A DNA stretch of 64,000 nucleotides from Geminicoccaceae bacterium. Lineage in GTDB: Bacteria; Pseudomonadota; Alphaproteobacteria; Geminicoccales; Geminicoccaceae. The position numbers were made by a program, and so were the translations under genes. The notes below the pieces were generated by a model that worked only from the letters and a program-made list of their open reading frames with translations, was not told where the DNA came from and ran no database searches. The DNA lies in NCBI GenBank assembly GCA_020638465.1, contig JACKIM010000002.1:1922001-1986000 (forward strand), read 5' to 3'. Shown here in pieces: positions 58,936 to 64,000 of the stretch (positions are counted from its first letter, which is position 1; the number at the start of each line of letters is the position of its first letter).

Positions 58936-59624
58936 GACGATCTCCCGGGCGTGTCCGAAGCCGGTGGTGGATTCCCATCGTTGGTGGACTTTTGCATCAA
59001 CGCGACATTCCTCGCGGGGAACTCAAGGAACAGCCCATGGATCTTCGCAATGTATCGGAATGTGGCTTCGCGATAAAAGACCACATGAGTCGGATCACGT
59101 CGGTAGTGCCACCGGGCAAATCGTGAATCATCTGTCTGGAAGCATGTCATCACCGCAATCCAGCCCCCCGGCCGCACGAGTCGGGTCAGACGGACGAACT
59201 CGTCAGCCGGTTGGTGAAAATGCTCGACCACTTCGCTGCAGGTGATGAAGTCGTAAGACCGTCCCAGTACCTTTCGGTCGGGCGCATAGAGCGGATCATA
59301 GACGGCCATTCGCTGCCCCGCTTCACGTAGCATGGCTGCCAGCGCCGGTCCCGGACCACATCCGTAGTCAAGGCCGCTCGATGCCGGCGCAAGCCTTTCA
59401 AGCAGTGGGGTCGCGAGGCGCGCGAGGAACTTCCGGTATCCCGGATCGTCAACCTCATTGCGGTGAAGCGCATATTGCGCACGCTCCTCATCCGGAGTCG
59501 GATGCCGGGATGGATCCAGATAGCGCACCTCGCAGACCGGGCACGCCCAGTACCGACGTCCCTCCACCTCGACCAGCGAATGGCTGTCAGCCGATCGGCA
59601 TACGGGACAGGCCGGTCGGCTCAT
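58914..59624 (-). CDS. Class I SAM-dependent methyltransferase with N-terminal zinc ribbon
   Basis: 236 residues from ATG 59624; two upstream in-frame ATGs (59651, 59684) precede a non-conserved stretch. The N-terminus has two CPVC knuckles (ACPVCRSADSHSL, ACPVCEVRYLDPS) spaced about 25 residues apart, a four-cysteine zinc ribbon. The methyltransferase domain has motif I SSGLDYGCGPGPALAAML, a post-I acidic residue in AVYDPLY, FITCSEVVEHFHQPADEFVRLTRLVRPGGWIAVMT and a C-terminal cap with HYRRDPTHVVFYREATFRYI. The combination occurs in sugar or polysaccharide methyltransferases and in MPT-like proteins. The methyl acceptor is unknown. It converges on hpt with a 22-base coding overlap. Confidence 0.88.
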   Translation of the reverse strand: MSRPACPVCRSADSHSLVEVEGRRYWACPVCEVRYLDPSRHPTPDEERAQYALHRNEVDDPGYRKFLARLATPLLERLAPASSGLDYGCGPGPALAAMLREAGQRMAVYDPLYAPDRKVLGRSYDFITCSEVVEHFHQPADEFVRLTRLVRPGGWIAVMTCFQTDDSRFARWHYRRDPTHVVFYREATFRYIAKIHGLFLEFPARNVALMQKSTNDGNPPPASDTPGRSSHETTPI

Positions 59625-59762
59625 CCGAGCCCCGAAATCCCCATCAATCATCGTGCCATACAACCGGGCTCCGGCTTCCACCACCTGCGTTCCAAGTGAC
59701 AGGCATTACCGCACGTCAATGGTCGATCGACAACGGATATGCTCAAGACGAAACCTTGTCGC

Positions 59763-61256
59763 TCAGTTGACCTCTGCGGGCATGGGACGGACCCCGCGCC
59801 AGATCATCATGCCGACGCTCAGCAAGGTGAGCGACCAGAAGAACCAGGTGATGGGGCTGCGGAAGAAGATCACGAAATCGCTCCGTCCCATCAACATGGC
59901 CTGGCGGAAGTTGTCTTCCAGCATGGGCCCCAGAATGAAGGCTATGAGAAAGGGGGCAACGGGCATGCCAAGGCGGATCATGCCATAGCCCAGCAGACCC
60001 GTGGCGAACATCACCAATACATCGAACATGGTGTTGTTGACCGCATAGGTGCCAAACACGCACAACGCCAGAACCGACGGCATGAGAATCGATTTCGGGA
60101 TATCCGCCACATGGCGAAAAATGCGTATCGCAACCAGTCCGACGATCAGAAGGAAGACGGATGACAGCATGATGCCGATGAAGATCGAATAGATCATGAC
60201 GATATTCTGCTGGAACAACAACGGCCCCGGTTGCAGGCCATGTACCATGAAGGCACCGAGGATTACCGCCGTGATGACATCGCCCGGTACGCCAAGCGCC
60301 AGCAGCGGGATCATCGTGGCACCGCATACGCCATTGTTGCCAGCCTCGGCAGCGGCGACACCTTCGAGTTCGCCCTTGCCAAAATTATCCCCGTCCGGCG
60401 ATGCCCTCCGTGCGGCACCATACGACATGAAGGCGGAGGGGGCACCGCCAATGCCGGGTATCGCTCCCATGATGACGCCGATAACGCTTCCACGCAGGAT
60501 GGATTTCAGACATCGGCGCATGTCGGCCATCGTCGCATGCGAATGCCCGAGTGCAACCATCTTCCCTTCATCATCCGGGGAACTGCTGCATTGCAGGAGA
60601 ATTTCGGGAATGGCGAACAACCCGATCAGGACCGGAATGAAATTGAGCCCCGACATCATATCGGCCTGACCGAAAATGAAGCGGTCGGTTCCATAGACCA
60701 GATCGAGGCCAATGGTTGCCAGCAGCAGGCCGAGACCAGCGGCGATGAGCCCCTTCATCAGCGTATCACCGGCAACACCGGCGATGATGGTAAGGCTGAA
60801 GAGAATCAGCGTGAAGAATTCCGGCGGGCCGAAGGATAGGGCAAACGCGGCGAGCCAGGCCGCAAACAGGATCAGCGACAGATTGGAAATGACATCGGCG
60901 ATGCAGGACGCATAGAGCGACATCTCAAGCGCCTTGCCGGCCTGCCCCCTGGAAGCAAGGGGGTGGCCATCGAGAACGGTACAGCTCGATGCCGGTGTTC
61001 CCGGTGTCCTTATGAGGATGGCCGGGATCGAGCCGCCGTAAATCCCCCCCTTGTAGACACCCAGCAGCATGAGAATGCCGACGATCGGGTCCAGAGTGAA
61101 GGTGAAGGGCAATGACAGCGCGACGGCCATGGTCGCCGACATGCCCGGAATGGCGCCGACAATCACACCGATCACGACGCCCAGGGCCAGCGCAAGGACA
61201 TTATCGAGATGGGCTACCACGCTCAGGGCAGCGAGTGCCGCGTCCATGCCATTCAT
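59763..61256 (-). CDS. tctA: Tripartite tricarboxylate transporter permease TctA (system 2)
   Basis: 497 residues from ATG 61256, overlapping the tctB stop (ATGA); the frame remains open to 61490 through tctB. Family blocks: GVVIGVIVGAIPGMSATMAVALSLPFTF, GGSIPAILIRTPGTPASSCTVLDG, GVIMGAIPGIGGAPSAFMSYGAA and LLALGVPGDVITAVILGAFMVHGLQPGP. Around 11 helices. One cysteine-containing variation (NGVCGATMIPLLALGVPGD) differs from system 1 (NASLGGAWVPALVFGIPGD), so the two transporters belong to different branches and should have different ligands. It is last in its operon. Ligand unknown. Confidence 0.96.
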   Translation of the reverse strand: MNGMDAALAALSVVAHLDNVLALALGVVIGVIVGAIPGMSATMAVALSLPFTFTLDPIVGILMLLGVYKGGIYGGSIPAILIRTPGTPASSCTVLDGHPLASRGQAGKALEMSLYASCIADVISNLSLILFAAWLAAFALSFGPPEFFTLILFSLTIIAGVAGDTLMKGLIAAGLGLLLATIGLDLVYGTDRFIFGQADMMSGLNFIPVLIGLFAIPEILLQCSSSPDDEGKMVALGHSHATMADMRRCLKSILRGSVIGVIMGAIPGIGGAPSAFMSYGAARRASPDGDNFGKGELEGVAAAEAGNNGVCGATMIPLLALGVPGDVITAVILGAFMVHGLQPGPLLFQQNIVMIYSIFIGIMLSSVFLLIVGLVAIRIFRHVADIPKSILMPSVLALCVFGTYAVNNTMFDVLVMFATGLLGYGMIRLGMPVAPFLIAFILGPMLEDNFRQAMLMGRSDFVIFFRSPITWFFWSLTLLSVGMMIWRGVRPMPAEVN

Positions 61257-61738
61257 GGAAATGATATCCAATGACCGACAGGAACGGGCAAACCGGCAAT
61301 CTTGACGAAGAACCCGTAAAGGAGAAGGGGCAGGATCACGGCGGTGACAAGCAGCATGGGCCTGTTCCGGGCGCGTGCGACAAGGCCGAAGGCGGTAATG
61401 GCCAACATCGACGCGAGAACGAGCCCGATCGGTCGCACAAGGAGATAGAAGACCGCCAGAAACACGACACCCAGGCCAAAGCGCAACCATGAGACATCAT
61501 GGTGCTCCAGCTCCATCGACTGGCCGTACAGACGACTCTGCACGGCCAGGATCAGACCGGATACGATGAGGAACCCGGCAATCACACTCGGCCAGAAAGC
61601 CGGCGACAGCACGGCCGAACGAACTCCCTTCGGGACAACAACACCTTCGGGAATAATGACCAGGAGAAGCAGGACACCGAAGGCGGCAATGCCGAGCCCG
61701 AGAAGGAAGTTCTGCCGCCCCCCGGCCATGCCGGACAC
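61253..61738 (-). CDS. tctB: Tripartite tricarboxylate transporter small permease TctB (system 2)
   Basis: 161 residues with four hydrophobic segments: LLGLGIAAFGVLLLLVIIPE, LSPAFWPSVIAGFLIVSGLILAV, FGLGVVFLAVFYLLVRPIGLVLASMLAITAFGL and MLLVTAVILPLLLYGFFVKIAGLPVP. The SPAFWP-x-V-I-A segment fits the conserved TctB loop. It pairs with TctA in the inner membrane. It begins nine bases after tctC and ends four bases into tctA. Assigned on topology, loop motif and position. Confidence 0.93.
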   Translation of the reverse strand: MSGMAGGRQNFLLGLGIAAFGVLLLLVIIPEGVVVPKGVRSAVLSPAFWPSVIAGFLIVSGLILAVQSRLYGQSMELEHHDVSWLRFGLGVVFLAVFYLLVRPIGLVLASMLAITAFGLVARARNRPMLLVTAVILPLLLYGFFVKIAGLPVPVGHWISFP

Positions 61739-61747
61739 TGCCGTACC

Positions 61748-62728
61748 CTATTCGACTTGCAGGCCCAGCTTGTCGACCAGTTGCTTGAACTCCGTATATT
61801 GCTTCTGGATGAAGGCAACGGAATCCTTGGTATTCATCTGCACCGGTATGGATCCAAGTCCCTTCAGGGTGCTGACGAAATCGTCGTCGTTGCCAATTTC
61901 CGCCAGCCAGTTGTTCCAGGCATCGTAAACCTCATCGGAGATATCCTTCGGTCCGGCAATACCGCTCCATCCGACGAGGACTTCCAGTTCGGGATGACCG
62001 AGTTCAGCCGCTGTCGGCGCATCGACACCGTCAAGGCGATCATGGGTCGTCACCATCAGGGGCGTCAGTGCCCCATTCTGGATATGCCCCATCAACGCGG
62101 ACGAATTGGTGCAGATGAATGTTGCGTTACCGGCAACCACTGCTGTCGCGGCCTCCCCGCCTCCCCGGAACGGCAGATGCGTCACCGCTTCGGCGACATT
62201 GTCGACACCGAAGGCATCAATCACCAGCGCACCGGCAATATGCAGGAGCGATCCGACGCCCGACGAACTGTAGGTAACCTCACCCGGATTGGCCCTCACC
62301 CTCTCGATCAGGGCGTCCATGCTGTCGATGCCGCTGTCAGGACTGGTGGCGCAGATCACGGGGTTGAGTTCGAATACGGAAACATACCTGAAATCGTCGA
62401 TCGAATAGGGCAGATTCGCCTTCATGGCGGGATTGACGGTGTGGGAACCGACCCGGGCGACGATCATCGTGTAACCATCGGGATCGGCACTCTTCACCGA
62501 TGCCGTCCCGGTCGCTCCGCCGGCACCCGTGCGATTGACGACCAGAATCGGTTGCGGAATATATTTGGGTGCGACGGCAGCCATGTTGCGAGCAGCAATG
62601 TCGGTGGCCCCTCCAGCGCCATAGGCAACAACCAGGGTAATCGGCCGGTCAGGATATTCGGCTTTCGCGGCGAACGCGTTCAAGCCGATCACAGCCGCAG
62701 CCAAGGCGCCAAGAGTTCTTTTCAGCAT
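61748..62728 (-). CDS. tctC: Tripartite tricarboxylate transporter binding protein TctC (system 2)
   Basis: 326 residues from ATG 62728 with GGGAGAG upstream; the frame is open to 63298 across the neighbouring AEC gene but is not used. Signal peptide LKRTLGALAAAVIGLNAFAAKA. The mature protein opens with EYPDRPITLVVAYGAGGATDIAARNMAAVAP, the Bug/TctC signature. ILVVNRTGAGGATGTASVKSADPDGYTM and HLPFRGGGEAATAVVAGNATF (ligand-binding loop) are also typical. It delivers an unknown carboxylate to system 2. It heads the operon. The AEC transporter gene lies upstream on the same strand, 110 bases away. Confidence 0.95.
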   Translation of the reverse strand: MLKRTLGALAAAVIGLNAFAAKAEYPDRPITLVVAYGAGGATDIAARNMAAVAPKYIPQPILVVNRTGAGGATGTASVKSADPDGYTMIVARVGSHTVNPAMKANLPYSIDDFRYVSVFELNPVICATSPDSGIDSMDALIERVRANPGEVTYSSSGVGSLLHIAGALVIDAFGVDNVAEAVTHLPFRGGGEAATAVVAGNATFICTNSSALMGHIQNGALTPLMVTTHDRLDGVDAPTAAELGHPELEVLVGWSGIAGPKDISDEVYDAWNNWLAEIGNDDDFVSTLKGLGSIPVQMNTKDSVAFIQKQYTEFKQLVDKLGLQVE

Positions 62729-62838
62729 GCTTCGTTCTCTCCCTAACTTTTTTGCCTGCTCCCTGGATGTCAATGTTGCTCCGTTGTGCTGATTCGGCAA
62801 CCGATCTTTTTCCCGGGAAGGGGCAAGGAACCCCAAAC

Positions 62839-63771
62839 CTAGACGATGCGTATTCCCAGCAGATAGAGCATCAGGGGCATGGTGAACATGCACGCGGCCG
62901 TCTGGAAGGAGATGATCGCCGCCATGGTTTCGCCATCTCCGCCAAGTTGTCGTGCAAGAATATATGCTCCAGCGGCTGTCGGGGCCGTGTGCAGAAGGAC
63001 GGCAGTGGCCGTGGTGGTGGCCGCAGCATCCAGCGCATGCGCGAGCAGAGCCGCAAGGAGGGGCAACAGTGCCAGTTTCGCCAGGCTGATCCCAAAGATA
63101 CCCATCCGGGCACGAGGCATGTTTCCCAGACGCAACCCGGCACCGACCGCCAGCAGGGCCAGTCCCAGCACGCCATTCCCGAGGAGGCGCAGCGCGCCTT
63201 CCAGCGGCCCGTCGAGTCCGATACCCGACAGGCTGAGACCGGTCCCGGCCAACGCGGCCATCACCAGGGGATTTTTGACCAATGTCACCAGACTGCATTT
63301 CCAGCCTGGCCTCGTCGCATGGTCGCCATGACGGGTCAACGCGAAGACACTGAGCGCGGTGGCAGGCAGGATATTCATGACCGTCGCCATGGCCAGCAGG
63401 CCGCCGAGATCGAGGTTGGCCGTCTCGGCGATGGCGAATGGAATGAAGAAATTGTTGCGGATCGTCCCTTGCAGAAGGGAGGTGAATGTCACCCCGGAGA
63501 TGCCGCCAAGCACGAAGCAGAGCGGCCTGCGCAACAAGAGCATGGCCACACCGGTGCTGCTGACCAGCCCCGTGACCAGCACAAGGAGGTCGGCGAGCAC
63601 CGTCATGTCAAGGCTGGCACTGCCCAGTCGGGCAAGGATGAACGCCGGCATCAGCAGATGGAACAGCAGCGCGTCCACGACCCGCCGGCGTTCCTCGTCG
63701 AGGAACCCCGAACGACCGAGGATCACGCCGAGCGCGATCAGCAGGATGAGCGGCGCGATGGCGTCGAACAT
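62839..63771 (-). CDS. AEC family transporter (auxin efflux carrier superfamily)
   Basis: 310 residues with about ten hydrophobic helices in two inverted halves. The N-terminal half starts IAPLILLIALGVILGRSGFLDEERRRVVDALLFHLLMPAFILARL, the conserved AEC opening with the LL-x-P break. The middle has TFTSLLQGTIRNNFFIPFAIA (N-x-x-F-x-G/P-x-P region). The C-terminal half ends LLHTAPTAAGAYILARQLGGDGETMAAIISFQTAACMFTMPLMLYLLG. Bacterial members (MdcF, MleP-like) transport malonate, malate or other carboxylates. Its place upstream of tctCBA on the same strand is consistent with organic-acid transport. Ligand not determinable. Confidence 0.93.
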   Translation of the reverse strand: MFDAIAPLILLIALGVILGRSGFLDEERRRVVDALLFHLLMPAFILARLGSASLDMTVLADLLVLVTGLVSSTGVAMLLLRRPLCFVLGGISGVTFTSLLQGTIRNNFFIPFAIAETANLDLGGLLAMATVMNILPATALSVFALTRHGDHATRPGWKCSLVTLVKNPLVMAALAGTGLSLSGIGLDGPLEGALRLLGNGVLGLALLAVGAGLRLGNMPRARMGIFGISLAKLALLPLLAALLAHALDAAATTTATAVLLHTAPTAAGAYILARQLGGDGETMAAIISFQTAACMFTMPLMLYLLGIRIV

Positions 63772-63785
63772 GGAACCCGCCCGCC

Positions 63786-64000
63786 TCAGTCGAGCCTAAA
63801 TCCCTTGCCGCGTACGAAAGCGCCGAAATCCTGACGTTCGGGCAGGGAGTAGTGGCGGGCCTTCTCCTCCATCCACCCGTAGTCTTCGCTGGAGCCGAAC
63901 AGGTCGGTACGCCGCTGCGAACCATAGGGCAGGACCGCCCGCCGACGGCGGTCGTAGGCTTCGATCTCGGCGATACCCGCATCCTCGAAGCGGTCGGTGT
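63786..64000 (-). CDS. C-terminal fragment of an unidentified protein
   Basis: Reading the minus strand from the window end, the frame gives about 70 residues ending in VRGKGFRLD and TGA at 63786-63788. The fragment is charged and aromatic (AEIEAYDRRRRAVLPYGS, EDYGWMEEKARHYSLPE) with no membrane segment. The stop lies 14 bases before the AEC gene start, so the two should form one transcript. It is too short for me to name the family; the rest lies outside the window. Confidence 0.6.
   Translation of the reverse strand, partial: TDRFEDAGIAEIEAYDRRRRAVLPYGSQRRTDLFGSSEDYGWMEEKARHYSLPERQDFGAFVRGKGFRLD

Noticed and set aside
61748..63298. A 516-residue reading of tctC system 2
   Set aside because: The first 190 residues overlap the AEC gene in another frame. 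The signal peptide and ribosome binding site place the start at 62728.

Overview
The window is GC-rich, densely coded chromosomal DNA that I place in the Alphaproteobacteria. The main support is a DUF1476/F1-ATPase zeta-inhibitor gene, an alphaproteobacterial style recA, and an rpmH-rnpA-yidD-yidC block. The many solute-binding-protein importers (one TRAP-TAXI, two tripartite tricarboxylate systems, a dipeptide ABC transporter) suggest a metabolically versatile free-living or plant/soil/marine heterotroph. I cannot resolve the genus. I saw no insertion sequence, prophage, CRISPR array, rRNA or tRNA.

Layout. 1-7.5 kb: tail of a dipeptide/oligopeptide ABC ATPase, DinB-like protein, SDR, two orphan genes around a low-GC patch, a DUF3108 exported protein, a GNAT, and a flavin reductase fused to a LysR-type effector domain that overlaps a RidA gene. 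7.5-14.8 kb: GNAT, Gfo/Idh/MocA oxidoreductase, M20 hydrolase divergent from a 2-keto-4-pentenoate hydratase, NRDE protein, zeta inhibitor, EamA exporter. 14.8-18.1 kb: recA, ribB with a decayed GTP cyclohydrolase II half, and meaB, closely packed. 18.3-22.1 kb: UDP-sugar epimerase, then a minus-strand group of two dehydrogenases and a dienelactone hydrolase.

22.2-29.9 kb is the clearest pathway island. Six minus-strand genes read galB-type hydratase, galC/ligK-type aldolase, galD/ligU-type tautomerase, ligI-type 2-pyrone-4,6-dicarboxylate (PDC) lactonase, a fused TRAP permease and a TAXI binding protein. They face a divergent LysR regulator that carries two HTH domains. The four enzymes together convert PDC to pyruvate and oxaloacetate, but no ring-cleavage dioxygenase is present. 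The coupled TRAP-TAXI importer may therefore bring in PDC or a related acid.

30-41.5 kb: HD-GYP protein, EamA exporter, ABC-F ATPase, Sel1-repeat protein, a three-gene MotA/TolQ/ExbB-like membrane module with unfamiliar partners, a 2-hydroxyacid dehydrogenase, a UbiH-family hydroxylase, and amtB behind a textbook sigma-54 promoter and ahead of a strong terminator. 41.7-47.5 kb: YpfJ-type zinc peptidase, pxpB-pxpC, and a convergent tctCBA operon. 47.7-55.7 kb: methyltransferase, a type I secretion ABC/HlyD pair facing an exported Gly-rich protein, a PKHD hydroxylase, a lipoprotein and an orphan histidine kinase. 55.8-64 kb: rpmH-rnpA-yidD-yidC-hpt, a zinc-ribbon methyltransferase, a second tctCBA operon, an AEC transporter and the tail of one more gene cut by the window end.

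Most start codons were chosen by Shine-Dalgarno match and by where family homology begins. Many upstream in-frame extensions in this GC-rich DNA are not real.
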